Assembly: GCA_034620365.1 (NCBI GenBank)
Contig: JAQGEQ010000048.1
Location: forward strand, 868,001 to 932,000
Direction of reading: 5' to 3'
Length of the DNA stretch: 64,000 nt
From: Pegea sp. RAD2-039
Taxonomy: Eukaryota > Chordata > Thaliacea > Salpida > Salpidae
Under the pieces are notes generated by a model that was not told where the DNA came from, made no database searches, and worked only from the letters and a program-made list of their open reading frames with translations. Shown here one piece after another: positions 1 to 12,429 of the stretch. Each line of letters starts with the position of its first letter. Position 1 is the first letter of the stretch. The translations under genes were made by a program, and so were the position numbers.

Positions 1-1896
1 GACAGTAAATGATTACTGAGGAATTTGACAAACCTTAACTTCAAAGTAAAAGAAAGTTTTGAATTTAATAAGAGCATTTTCTTTGCAAGTATCGCATAAT
101 TTCTTTGGTTTATTAGTTGGTGGAAGGTATATATAGAAGCCTAAGACGTCTCCTTGACTGTAAGGTTCTCCGTAATGTTTACCTTTACTCTGGTGGAATC
201 TACAATAACATTCAAGTACAGTTTACAAGAAATATGTATAATGAGAGAATATCTTTCAACCTGGTTCCTTTTTTGCTTCTCCAAGAATAACCAAATTTGT
301 CATAACCTAAAGGTGCTTGTAAATTGCCCAGATTTTGCGACCAGCCGATTCTTGCAGCGGATTTGACTGGTAGGTCTGTGACAGTTGCTTCATAGTACCA
401 TCCTCCTTCAGTAACATAATGAGATGCCCTCACCATCGCATATCCTTTCTCGCCAATAACTGAAAGTCTATCTTCAGACATTTTCATAATGGATGCCCTT
501 AATTAAGAAAAATAAAACATTAGAAAGCTTGATGTATTTTATAAACCAATTTTATAGTTATCAGACTAAAACCACTTTGAATGAGAAAAATTGATCACTC
601 ATGCTCTAATCTGTTTCAAATAATTGCCGTGCACAACTTAGTTTTAAAAAATCTAATAAGTTTAAAATAAATAAGAAACATTTGACTTTCTCAAACTTGT
701 ATACAAGTATTTGTTCAAAAAACAACAAAGAAATTCAATGAAAATAGTCAACGAGTGAACCCTAAAACTTGTTGAACTGTTCTCAATATGAAATATAATT
801 TGGGTACTGGCAAACTCATAGTTTTCTGTGGAATTCAGGGGTTGAAAAAAGAATTATTTTTGATTAGTTGAAACAGTTTTATTAGAAAGGAATTTGCTGA
901 CTTTGTTTGATAGAGATGTCTCTACACACATCAAGACAATTACGTTGATGTGATATAATTGTTGACCCATTTTTAAAATTCAGATATTTTACAAACATAA
1001 TTTTAAGAACGTTAAAAATAAATCACAAAATATAAAGCTAAGTTAGAATCGATGGTTACAAGAGTGAATCTAAGACTTGATCAAATTAGCAGATTAAATT
1101 CTAAAGTGAAATTGGGCAGCTGAACTTTGCTTAAAACTTTTTCTTGTAGGCAACGTTGAAACTTTTAATATAAGAAAATAAATCCATAACAGTGATTTGT
1201 GATATTTTCTATCAGATGAAAAATCATTTAGTAACTGCTTCAGACTAACCTATCATGTAAAGCTAGTAGGACTTTTCCAGGCAACCATCTTCTGTATTGT
1301 TTAGATGGTATTGCATAGCAAGGTTTTGCTGCTATATCTGTTTCAGGCTCAGTATCAGGAATATAAGGATCAGGTTCAGCTAGGACATATCTATACCCAT
1401 CTTTATTAAATGGATGTTCTAAAGGATAACCATGAGAAGGCAAACGCTGAAAAAATTCAATAAAGATAGTGTTTAAGCTAGAATGACCAATTTTATTTAC
1501 AGCATCAATACATTGCATGGTTTCTATTTATGATAAATCTATAATTATAACTTCTTATAAACATAAATATTAAATATTAGTAGTAAAATAAGATTTATCA
1601 ACTTTTTGATAGTTGATAAAACAAAATCTAAACTTAAATTTGTCAACATTATTCTTATTCAAATCTTCAACTTAAAATCATTTTGCTAAAATAGATTATC
1701 CTTTAAACATAAAGATACAAACCTGTTTGTATGGAATTTCTACTTTATTTTTCTTATTGGTGCTTGAATTTATATTATCTTGATTTTTCTTTCTTTTTCG
1801 AGGGCCTCTTTTGGCCATATTTAAAGAATTATTTACCATGACAGGTGGTGGGGCATTATTAAATTGTGAATTCATTTTTCCAATACTTAACAACTT
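1..1896 (-). CDS. ASH2L: ASH2L-like COMPASS/MLL methyltransferase subunit, SPRY part (partial, runs off the window)
   Basis: Four exons fit on the minus strand: 1723-1896, 1250-1446, 261-497 and 34-199, with phases 0, 2 and 2 matching at the junctions. The protein starts with a basic linker (KRGPRKRKK) and continues into the ASH2L SPRY domain: [67 protein letters not shown]. These are near-identical to animal ASH2L, which acts with WDR5, RBBP5 and DPY30 to stimulate H3K4 methylation in the nucleus. The SPRY C-terminus and the DPY30-binding helix lie beyond base 1. The first exon has a good acceptor just upstream (AG at 1897-1898) and an ATG at 1875-1873, yet no zinc-finger/winged-helix N-terminus is visible before the ARPC5 gene. 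Either the N-terminus is absent, or this acceptor receives a spliced leader. Family assignment is certain; the 5' end is not. Confidence 0.9.
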
Positions 1897-2291
1897 CTGG
1901 CGATTAGAAAGATTATAGTTAAAGTTATTAAGATAGAAAATACTTTAAACTCCAGTGTAAATATTCTAAAAGAAAAAAGATTTAAATTTTGTCATTATTT
2001 AAAGTCAAAAATAATTTAATGATTATTTGAAGAAATTTACTAAATTATCATCAAGTTGTTTAGATATTTAATCAATAAACAAATATATGCCGGCAAAAGT
2101 AGAAACTTGATAAAACTGAAAGAGTATTATTTTTCTTTTAACTAAAAATTGTTGCTGTTAATGATAAAAAATTATATAAATTGCATTTTTAATCACAACG
2201 CTTAGTATATACATGAAATGTTTCTGCATATGCTTCTAAAATAGAAAGAATTCAAGAAACGTTCAGTTTGCCAAAAAAGAAACTGAAGAAG
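1897..2291. other. Short spacer between ARPC5 and ASH2L
   Basis: About 395 bases, strongly AT-rich, with no reading frame that continues either neighbour. It is short enough to be an intercistronic spacer if the two minus-strand genes are co-transcribed. Confidence 0.5.
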
Positions 2292-2729
2292 TTATAATCG
2301 TTTCCGATCAGAAAGGACACGGACAATGCAGCCTTTACCACCCTTTTGAGTGACTTTTTCATGCCAGGTAAGGAGACAGCTACATTGTTGTCCATCAAGA
2401 CTCATGGAGAAACCTTTATAAATATATTTCATCAACGTATCAACATCTTCCATCTCCAAGCTGTTAATAGCTCCTTGCATAGATTTTATAGAGCTTAACA
2501 CTCTTAGCACCAACATAACTGATTTTTCTTTCATCATATCATTTTTTGTTCTAACTGGTGGATTTTGTAGACAAATCTTCAAGGCTTTACTGGCCTGACC
2601 ACTACCTAGTAAGTTGTTGACTTCCTGTTCATCAGGACCAAGATCATTTTGATCAACTTGATCTTCTTTAAACTTTTCTTCGTCATATTGATCAACATCA
2701 ATTCTTCTGAATGCAATATTTTTAGACAT
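2292..2729 (-). CDS. ARPC5: Actin-related protein 2/3 complex subunit 5 (p16-Arc), single exon
   Basis: An uninterrupted 145-residue frame covers the whole ARPC5 family length (about 151 in vertebrates). Recognisable blocks are RRIDVDQYDEEKF at the N-terminus, GPDEQEV, KALKICLQNPP, the core VDTLMKYIYKGF, and the C-terminal LTWHEKV...GKGCIVRVL. ARPC5 is the smallest Arp2/3 subunit; it tethers ARPC4/ARPC1 and supports branched actin nucleation in the cytoplasm. The start is the first ATG of the frame and matches the family start (MSKN). The absence of introns contrasts with every other gene in the window and may reflect retroposition or intron loss. The frame is intact and the residues are well conserved, so it is probably functional. 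It lies upstream of ASH2L on the same strand. Confidence 0.93.
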   Translation of the reverse strand: MSKNIAFRRIDVDQYDEEKFKEDQVDQNDLGPDEQEVNNLLGSGQASKALKICLQNPPVRTKNDMMKEKSVMLVLRVLSSIKSMQGAINSLEMEDVDTLMKYIYKGFSMSLDGQQCSCLLTWHEKVTQKGGKGCIVRVLSDRKRL

Positions 2730-5511
2730 TGTGATGTTTTGATGAAAAATATAATCTAAATATTCCTAAGACAAAATATTATGAAAATCTTTAGAATAAA
2801 CTCAAATAATAATTTGAATATTCATATTAAATATCCAAGCTCAGAAACTTTAAGTTTCATAAAAACATAATTTGCTTAAGGTTAGTTTTAAGTTAAGTTT
2901 ATTTAAAAAAATCTTGAATTTAGAAAATATTTATTAGAGTTTGAACATGAAAGCTGTATAGCAAAAACATCAAAAAATAATAAGAACAAATATATGAATA
3001 TACATTATCAAACAAACTAAAGTTGTTAGTAAATTCAATTGATAAAGTTCAATAAAAAATTCATTTTCATCAAAATATTCAAATTATATTTGGTTGAAAG
3101 TATTTCTTTAACTTTTGTGATAAAATTTTTAAAAGATTTTTATTTTAATCAGAAATCTAAACTATATATATTTCATATTCATATTATTTTTACAATTTCA
3201 TTTTGATAAGTAAAAATACAAATCTAAATGCTAATTAAGCTAAAAACATAATTATTACTACAGAAATATAACTAACATATACTATACAATATTTAATTTA
3301 TATTTATGTCAAGAAAAGCTTTTTTTTAAACAAGATATATATTTTATATTAATACATATTAATACTAAGAAATGTTCAACTATAGTAAAATTTTATTACA
3401 ATTAATAACAACTTATAACAATATTACAAACAAAATTAGATATAAGAATACTAACATAAAAATGATTATGGATATATTAAAAGAACTCAGAATTGTTAGC
3501 AAAAAATTTTTTAAGTTGTTAACAAATTTCGAAATATTTCAGATTACAAATTGAAAGAAATAAAAATAGTAAAAAATCAACAATACAAATATTTTGTCCG
3601 GCGGATATAAGGAAGCTTCCTGGTATAAATATCAAAGTTAACGCCTTAATTGTTGTAGCTCCATTTTTGTACAAAAGAAAGCTTGACGCCAAAACTAATT
3701 GTTAATACTTCTCGAACTTATAGTCCTAGATTCTGATTTCAAAACTCAGCAAAATATTCCTAAAATTTTTGAAACAAAGTTGATGTATTTAAATTAAGAA
3801 TTAGCTTTCACACTGATCAAAACTGCTTTGCGGCAACTTGAAACATCGTTGAAACTAGGCTTTGCACTTATAAATAAAAGTTACTATAAGAGTTTAAAAT
3901 AAGCTATTCAAAAGACGTTTATTGTATTGGACTTTTTTATCTTGAAAAACCAATGCTTTTCACTTATTTTGTTTTGATTTAGTTTATCATCATTGATCAT
4001 AACTGTAGGAAAACGTTTTTTGGAAAAGTACAAAAAAGATTTAATTACTTCTTAGAAGCTCCTTTAAAGATTTTAGATAGATTGTAATGATAAATAAAAT
4101 GAAATAAATTAAATCCAATCAAAAATGCAAATTGTTCCTAAAGCACCAATAAATTTAATCAAAAAATTAATTTGAATTCCACTAAATCAAAAATGCTTAG
4201 TCTTAAACTACTTATTCAAAACTGTTTAATATCGCCTAATCAAAAACTTTAGCTCGTATTTTACTCAAAATAGATATTATTTTCAATTAAAATAAGCTGG
4301 TAAATTTAATCGATGATGTAACTGAAAGAATCTAGCAAAGGAGATAAGAGGTATGCAAATTAAAATAATTTCCAACTTAACTTTATACTTGTTCACAATC
4401 TATATATGTAGATCGAACACTACAATATACAAGAGAATTATTAGTAGTTTTTTGAATAATACTTTGATGATAAAAAATTTAGGCGGCTGTAAATTATGTT
4501 TTCTAATTAATAATTAGTTGGCCTTAGATAATTAAAGAAAGCATAAGATTTAATGATAACATGTTTTTGAGTGAAATATATTTAGTTATTCAACAAACAT
4601 TTTAAGTTTGGTTAAATTGTCAAATAAGTTGAGTTATGTTGTTTATATTTTTAGTAGATTAAAAAAATTAAAAGAAGCAATATCTCGTTTCAATAAACAA
4701 ACTCTTGTAGGGAATAGTTTTTATTTACATTTTGGTAAATTAATATCATATAATTGTTTTTTTTTAATTTTTTCTTATAAATCGACCTTATTTTCAATAT
4801 AAGATATATTTATATACTCGATAAACCTGTTTGATTCTTTAATTTGTTGAGACAACTTGGCCTTAAGCTTAAGTGATGTTATAGAACTTAAAATTAAAAT
4901 GCGTTTTCGAAATTTCTAAAATAATATTGATTAATAAACATTTGATTATAAAATGTTACCGAATCAAAAATTTAGTTTTATAGATGGAAGATTAAATTTG
5001 ATTTTTTTTATCAGTTGTTTTTTTTAATGATATTTATCAAAATTTTATTTTTAAATAACTTGTAATTAGTAATAGAATAATAATAGGTTTAGTTTGATTA
5101 TTTTTTCATTTCAAATTGTTAGAAACTTGTACAAAAAAAGTTTTCCCTAAAATAGAATATTTCTATCAAAAGTTCTTGTTTGGAACAATTTTTTTTTGAA
5201 AACAATAATAAAAAAAAATTGATGTATTGTTTATTATGTACATTTATGATATTTCAGTTTATGAAAAGTGTTTTTCGTTTTAACATGTTATTTTGCTCAT
5301 TGTAATTATGTTAACTGCTTACAATTTATTTTGAAACAAACATTTTTGGCATTATTATGTCAACAATTGTTGAACAAAATATTTAATCATGTTATACTTG
5401 TATTTTTTGTAGATATAAGATTTATCATTTTTGCAATATTTTCCTTATAACTTTTTCAATAATTCCTAAATATCTACTAATAAACAATTGTTGTTATAAA
5501 ATATTTTTCAG
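2730..5511. other. Intergenic AT-rich DNA between ARPC5 and ARNT
   Basis: The stretch holds only short open frames of low-complexity AT composition. A less AT-rich patch at about 3597-3700 includes a TATAAATA at roughly 3624 and an open hydrophobic minus-strand frame of about 50 codons. I cannot assign it. The shared upstream region of the divergent ARPC5 (minus) and ARNT (plus) genes lies here. Confidence 0.5.
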
Positions 5512-5520
5512 GTATTTGCA

Positions 5521-8500
5521 ATGGAACAAGAGTAAGTGATTTTCTGTTTTTGTTATCTTAACTATTATTCAATATTTTATTAAACAATTATTTTTGTCAT
5601 AGGAAATCAATTGAAGACATGTCACAAAAAGAAAAAGAAAAATTTGCTCGTGAAAATCATTCAGAGATTGAAAGAAGGCGAAGAAACAAAATGACTGCTT
5701 ATATAACAGAGCTATCAGATATGGTCCCAACGTGTAGTGCTCTTGCTAGGTTATAAATGATTTGTTTTTTGATGAAAATAAAGATAAAAGTATCATTAAT
5801 TTGATAAAATCTAGAGGGTAATTTAAAAGACTTTTATAATTATAAATTAAATAAGTTTCTATTTTTAGTTGAACTACTAAAAAATAATCATTTTTCAATT
5901 CTTTGATCTTTTGATTAACATTAGATAATCACTAACATTTTCCATGTAGCTAGTAAAGGTTTCTGAGATGATATTTTTGATGACAAGTTCTTTCTAATTA
6001 AAAAATCCTACTAGACTAATCATTTAAATAAATTACAATTAAAAATTGATTTGATTATTTAATAATTTTGGCCTAACAACTTATCACTCTAATAAATTTA
6101 ACAGAAAACCTGACAAGTTGACAATTCTTCGAATGGCAGTGTCCCATATGAAGCAACTCCGTGGCAGCACTGGCGTGGACAACAACTATAAACCATCTTT
6201 TCTTACTGACCAGGTCTTTGTAATTTTGTTTCTTAATTCGTTTGGCTTACTGTTTACCAGAATTTGAATATTTAAATATTTGCCAGGAATTAAAGCATTT
6301 GGTTCTAGAAGCAGCTGATGGTTTTCTCTTCGTGACCTCTTGTGAAACTGGTCAGATACTTTATGTTTCAGACACAATTTCACCCATATTAAGTCAGGTA
6401 TCAATTTGTTGTCGTCATTTGTGTTTACAACTGGCATCTTTTATAAATCTTACTTGTTATTTTAGTCGGTTTCTGACTGGAACGGGCGTATATTATATGA
6501 ATTAGTACATGCTGATGATATTGTCAAAGTCCGCGAGCAATTATGTTTGAATGAATCTCAAAACCCATGTAACATTTTCAACAATATTTGTTTAAACTTT
6601 AAAGAAAAATATACATTTTCAGGCCGTGTTCTTGATATGAAGACAGGAACAGTAAAAAAAGAGGGTCAACAAAACTCTATGAGAGCTTGTATGGGTTCTA
6701 GAAGAGCATTTCTTTGTAGGATGAAATGTGGGAAGCTTCATCTGACATCTAACATTCAACCTCGATATTTACGTGGCAGGTTTGTACTGCCTGATACTAG
6801 TTGTTCTTTGATACAACACCAATTATTTTGAAAAAGCATCTTAACTCTTCTAACTACATGAGATCTTATAAATTTAAGGATCAACTCTGTTGTTATGGAA
6901 GTGAATTAGAAATTTGATGAACACGATTATATTTATATTTAGTTTAACTTGTAGCTTGTTCTTTATATTTCATTTATTTATTACAATAAGTGCGAAGGAG
7001 GGTGCCTGAAGAGAGCACCTCTCGCTAACACTTATCTCACAAATAATATTTATTATATATAAGTTGTTTGTTATATATAAGTTAGAAATATAGAAGGCAA
7101 AAGACACATGACATTTTGGTAGTCCTCAAAGCATATAACAGTGAACAATTACATAGAATGTTAATAATATAAAAAAGGGAAAAAAACACAGTTTAGAAAT
7201 GGCAGTATTGGCAATATTATAACAGTTCAACTTCTGCTTGAACAACGCGAGTGATTCTGACAACAATGTCTGATAACAGGTGGTTCCAAGTACTAATTCT
7301 GCAGTATGACAAAAAATTTGCTCTGATTAACGTACCAGGTGATATGGGCTTATTAAGGTGTAATATGTGTTGTCTGAGTTGATATAACTTGAGGGAAGTA
7401 CCAATGGAAAAGAAAGGTTTGAATTTAAGATCAATTTGATTGTGGATAATTTTGAAAATAAGAATTAAATCGTATTTAATCCGTCGAATTTCCAAAGTAT
7501 CTAAATTGAAGAAGCTGAGACGATGTTTATAACTATCATATTTAATATTAAGTTTCCTGCATACCAATCTTATAATTATTTAAAGTTCAAGAAATGATTT
7601 GATCTTTTATTGATTTGAAGATCTTTAATATTACAAGATTACAATTTATTTTCAACATTCATGATTTCAATAATTTGATTTTGTCTTCATTTATAAATCA
7701 CAAATTGATTTGTCAGAAATTCACAAGAGGAGCAAGATGCAAACGAGAACTACGCTGTCATGCACATCACTGGTTTCATCCGCTCTTGGCCTCCTGCAGG
7801 TTATGGTAGTGATTCTGAAGCTATGGAAGACCTGACTGCTAATCACGGAATATCTAATTATGCATTAGTAGCAGTAGCTCGCTTACAAGTCAATTCTTCT
7901 CAATCATATTTATCAGTCATCTAATGATCTCAATCTTTGTAGATCCCTCCTCAATTACCATCACATGATCTTCAACAATCTGATGAAGATTCTGAATTCA
8001 TTTCTCGACATACTATTGAAGGCATTTTTACTTTTGTAGATATGAGGTCGGTCAATATCGTAGGATATCAACCAAAAGTAAGATGGTTGAATCACATTGA
8101 ATCGATTATTGAAATGTTTTGATTAAAACAGGAATTGTTAAATAAGCCTTCTTATGACTTTTATCATCCTGAAGATATAGAAAGCGTCAAAAGTAACTTC
8201 TTACAAGCAGCCAACATGAAAGGACAAGTCAGTTACTTGCTATCCAATTATACTCAGTTTTCTATTTACTTTTTCTATAAACAAATAAACAAGTTGATTA
8301 AATGTTCAACCTTCTTCAACACGATTTACTTGTATCTGATAATGAGAGATTAATATAGTTGACATCTTTAAGTTATTTCTAAGAAGCTCTTCTTACAAAA
8401 GGATTCTTTTAATTTTTCCTGAAATATTCTCATTTAATTTCAGGTATTAACGGCAGTTTTTCGATTTCGGAATAAAAGTGGTGAATATGTTTTGTTGAAA

Positions 8501-9595
8501 ACCTGTTGCTTTGCTTTTCAAAATCCCTACAACAATGAAGTTGAATATGTGATTTGTAGTAACTCAATAGTCAAGTAAGATAAATATTATCGTTTTGAAT
8601 TTCAACAAAATCAACATTACTTAATTTTTAGGCCTCAAGTCACTGAGCAAGCTATCGATCATATAAATCCTGCTACACAAGAGTTAAAAGGAAACAATAT
8701 GTACAATAATACAGAACTTCAAGCAGTTCAACAACAATTTCCAATCCAACAACGTCAGTTTTGTAGTAACAAATCTAATTTGTAAAAATCTATCATCTTC
8801 TTTTATACCGAAGCAGATAAACATGATATGATGTAAAAAATAATTAGTTCAGAACTTAATTTAACAAATTATTTTGGTATTTAAGCTTTATTTTTTTTTA
8901 GAAGTTGTCAAATCATCACCAGCAGACGTGCACTACCCTTCCCACCACCACCAAGTAAGTTACAACACAAGTACCAATTGGTAATTTGTTGTGACCAGTC
9001 GCAGTATACCCCACAACCATGGAACCACCATCATCATCCACCAATAGTCACAGCGGCTTCACACTACCAACAACCTCAAAACGTAGATCGATATGCTGCT
9101 GTTAACATTGGTAAAAACTTTGACAGATTTTCGTTTAATTTGAAGCTTTTAGTGAATAGAGGAAATCATCTGCACGACTTTTGCTACGTTTATATTTTAG
9201 TTGAGAAACTAATTTTGTTATTTTTCAATACATTCAATTATTTTGCCAGCACAACATTCCAGTGGTTATAATCCTACTAACTATCATCCATCTATACCAG
9301 TTTCACATCCATCATCAACCATGTACACACAACCACCGGTGCAACCGTCTTCTCACCTACGTGATACGTACCCACCAGTTAGTTGTTTGTGAAAACTTGA
9401 AATTATGTTTTGTTAACCAAACTGACTTTTAAATGTCATTAATGGTTCCTTTCTAGCTGCTAACATGTTTTAAGTTATCAGAAAATTTTTCAATCAAACA
9501 TTTTTTTATAGTCTCAAATACAAGATCAGATCTCTACATCTTATACAAGCAATGACTACAATGGAGCAATGTATCCTTCATATACTCAATCATGA
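5521..9595 (+). CDS. ARNT: Aryl hydrocarbon receptor nuclear translocator (bHLH-PAS transcription factor)
   Basis: Fifteen exons join in phase: 5521-5531, 5603-5749, 6105-6213, 6287-6397, 6466-6568, 6623-6779, 7717-7888, 7943-8077, 8132-8227, 8444-8574, 8632-8753, 8902-8954, 8999-9110, 9250-9377 and 9512-9595, giving about 556 residues. The bHLH (about residues 20-75) has the ARNT basic region [13 protein letters not shown] followed by [24 protein letters not shown] starts near residue 90 ([18 protein letters not shown], then [14 protein letters not shown]). PAS-B starts near 283 ([11 protein letters not shown], then FYHPEDIE and [11 protein letters not shown]). The tail is rich in Gln, His, Pro and Tyr. 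ARNT is the class II partner of AHR, HIF and SIM proteins, and its homodimer binds CACGTG. The N-terminus is short, about 20 residues before the basic region. A splice acceptor lies only 9 bases before the ATG (AG at 5510-5511), so a 5' non-coding exon or a trans-spliced leader is expected. The ARNT rather than BMAL identity is clear from the basic region and PAS-A. Confidence 0.94.
6972..7570 (-). mobile_element. 3' fragment of a non-LTR retrotransposon (LINE) inside ARNT intron 6
   Basis: A minus-strand open frame of 116 residues (7217-7567) has the pattern of the C-terminal end of a LINE reverse-transcriptase [14 protein letters not shown], then [13 protein letters not shown], then [11 protein letters not shown], similar to the 'WN.LP..IV' end of CR1/Jockey-type elements. 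Downstream on the minus strand comes a 3' UTR with an imperfect hairpin at about 6994-7025 and an ATTT-type tail. The same sequence recurs at 37.06, 47.09 and 48.24 kb. It is 5'-truncated and lies antisense to ARNT. Confidence 0.75.
8955..8998 (+). other. 44-nt intron in ARNT
   Basis: The GTAAGT donor and the ACCAG acceptor are required to keep the His/Pro/Gln-rich C-terminal frame open between exons 12 and 13. Its size matches two other minimal introns found at 15427-15471 and 15977-16020. Confidence 0.7.
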
Positions 9596-10047
9596 ACTTA
9601 ATATTATCATTACTCATCATTTATTAAATCTGTGGTAATATTTTGAACTGTAAATATAAACTCTTTTAAATGACGCTACACTCAACTTTCAGTTTTAATG
9701 GATTAAAAGTTAAATCATGTTATCAATAATGAAGCAGTTCAATATGATGCCATGTTGTTGTTTTTTTTAAATCGTGAATTTGAACTAAAATAAAAATGTA
9801 AAAGATTTGATGAAATCTCACCAGTTCAATTAGAGGCAGAAAGCTAGCTAGAAAGTTGTCAAAATAAATGTTAATAAAAAGTATGAACAAATAAAAACTG
9901 TTCAAAACTAACTTCCGTTTTCAGTATATTTATCAGAGATCTGAAATCTATAAAAAAGTCTTCAAGAAAATTATCATTGAAATAATTGTTAAATGAAAAC
10001 AGATAAGAATACTGAAGAACATAACTCTTCTAAATTAAAGATCAGAG
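9596..10047. other. Convergent spacer between ARNT and the giant polycystin-like gene
   Basis: About 450 bases separate the two stop codons. A possible variant poly(A) signal (AATATA) lies near 9653 for ARNT. No coding or structural feature is seen otherwise. Confidence 0.5.
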
Positions 10048-12429
10048 TTAAAGAGCTTTATCATCAGAATGATGTTGGGTAGATGTAGAAGCTTCATCAG
10101 ATGATTTGATCTTGCCACATGAAACGATCTTATCATCATCCAATTGATAACATTTACTCTCGAATCGATCTTCAAGTTGCGAATTTTTCGATTCTTTTTT
10201 AACAACTTTTTTCTCCGCCATCTTTTTTGTGTAACTTTTAGGAGTTGGTAAACGAGATTTGAAAGATGTTGGAAGAGTAGCTTTAGACTTGTGATGAGCT
10301 TTATTGAGATCAGACGGCTGACTTGATGGTAATTTATTCTTCCAAACAATATTGAGTCTTTTACATTCATCGGATTTGTAGTGACTCCGATAATTGGAAG
10401 GTTGAAGTAAAATGCTTCGTGTTTGTTGTTCATCTATGAATGTTGAATCACTCGTAGATTCCATTTCAGCCACTGACTGTAAATTAGAAGAAAACTTTCT
10501 AAAACAATCATCAGTAACATCAAGATTAGATCGAAGAAAAGTTGTAGCGATTGAAGAAGACTGCAGTGAGCTTTGAGATGAATTCTCTTGAAAACTATCC
10601 TCATCTTTCCAACCAGTAGTTTCAGCTTGTGTCTTTTCAACAGTATATGTTTTATTCAGCAAGTTGTCACTCATATCTTCAGTACTGATTGATTGATCAA
10701 GTGAACCCCTGTTACAAGTTGTTGTATCATCACTAACATCTTCTGATTTATCAAATCTTTTATCGGATATCAACTCTCTACTGCTGCATGCGGTTGATTC
10801 ATCAAGAGTAGTTTCAGTGGCAAACGGAGTCCAAAGACTTGATTGAATCCAAGATGACTGAGAAGTTGAAGATGAAAAAGGATTCTGCTCAAAATCTGCT
10901 GATGAATAAATCGGATTCATGCCTTGCTCAATTTGTAAGATCAAATCCGACATTTCATCGGAAGTAAAACAATCCAAGGAAGCTTCAGATTTACACGAAA
11001 GATCAGCTTGTGGAGGTTGAGAGGAGACTGCAGTAAAGTATTCTGTTGAGGCATCATGTTCCATCATCTCTTTCGAAGACTTTTCTAATGATTCTTCTTG
11101 ATCCCAATTTGTTTGTTGAGACGCATCATGTGAAGTAGGTCCTGAGATGACGGATTCTTCGATTAGATTTGAGCTTAATTCAATCTTATTTTGATCATCA
11201 CACACTTCTGATGTCTCTTCAGCAGATACTTCAACTGATGTAAGGACTTTTGTTGATGTAGATGCGTCAGTTGTGATCTTGCCAACAACTTTTGGTAGCT
11301 GATAACCACAAGATTGTGTCGGTAAATTGGGATTGGATTTATTGGAGCTGTCATCAAATAATTTGCAACTATTTTCATATGAAGATAGAAATTCTGGTTG
11401 CTGTTGCATAGTTGATCGAAACTGGTTGGAGTTGGAATCATACAAAGCATCTAACGAAGAGTTCATCAACACGCCACTATAATCTGTGTAATAATCATCA
11501 TTCAACAGATCTTCATCATTTTTCTCTTCATGGACTCTAGTTGATGTTGAAATATTTTTATAAAAACCTTCTTGGTTACTATCATCAAATCGAGTTTTCG
11601 TCTCGTTGCTACAACACCCATCTTTCTTCTCCTGAAATTCATTTTCTTCTGTATCTTCAAAATTGCTCTTTTTGTTTTTGGTAAACAATTTTTGGAAAAA
11701 ATTAAATTTCTTTTTCATCTCAGCTTGAGCAGATGGTCTTAGATATTCATCGGATTCTGTTGATTCTGAGTTTTCTTCTGATTCAGATGAATCCAAGCTT
11801 TGATGAGATGTTAGTCTTCGTTGTGAGAATTCTCTTGAAGTTTCTTGTTTCATGCATTCTTCTGAACTAGATTGTTGGCAACATTGATGTGATGCTGGTT
11901 CTTGTAAGCAACCATCTGATGCTGGTTCCTGTAAGCAACCATCTGATGCTGGTTCTTGTAAGCAACCATCTGATGCTGGTTCTTGTAAGCAACCATCTGA
12001 TGCTGGTTCCTGTAAGCAACCATCTGATGCTGGTTCTTGTAAGCAACCATCTGATGCTGGTTCTTGTAAGCAACCATCTGATGATGGTTCTTGTAAGCAA
12101 TCATCTGACGATGGTTCTTGTAAGCAACAATCCGATGCTGGTTCTTGTAAACAACCATCTGATGATGGTTCTTGTAAGCAGCAATCTGATGATGGAAGAT
12201 GGTGCAAACATTCATTCGCAATTGTTTGATGTTGTAAGTATTGTTCTTCGACAGTTGGTTCAACAAATTCTGCTGATAATCGATTATTTTCCAAATTTTC
12301 ATTTACATCATCATCAAGTCGAACTTTAATGGCTTCTTTAACATCTTTCAAACGTCTTTTGTACTCCATCTTCTTTTCAATCCGATGTCTTCGCTGGTCA
12401 ATATCAAATTGATGGTAGAAATCGTCGAC
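10048..12429 (-). other. Terminal exon of the giant gene: coiled basic stub plus ~790-residue acidic Ser/Glu/Asp-rich cytoplasmic tail
   Basis: The exon opens in phase 0 directly after TM5 with a charged segment (FDIDQRRHRIEKKMEYKRRL) like the linker that precedes TM6 in polycystin-1, but no further membrane segment follows. The rest is low-complexity: a CLQEP repeat block, SSESEENSESTESDEY, many Ser/Thr/Asp/Glu/Gln-rich stretches, then a basic C-terminal region with LPTPKSYTKKMAEKKVVKK and a terminal DDKAL. It looks intrinsically disordered and phosphorylatable. No known domain is recognised. The frame is open over 2.3 kb, which AT-rich non-coding DNA would not sustain. Confidence 0.75.

Noticed and set aside
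212-260. Extension of the ASH2L frame past the SPRY exon
   Set aside because: The donor at 260 and the acceptor at 200 restore the family sequence [10 protein letters not shown]; the extra residues are intron.
1447-1518. ATG-initiated N-terminal extension of the ASH2L SPRY exon ([11 protein letters not shown]...)
   Set aside because: A TTTTTTCAG acceptor at 1447-1455 joins in phase to the upstream basic-linker exon and gives the family sequence; the extension does not resemble ASH2L.
11850-12329. Several long repetitive frames on both strands over the CLQEP block
   Set aside because: They are a by-product of a 27-bp repeat unit; only the frame open over the full 2.3-kb exon, with the upstream splice in phase, is taken as coding.
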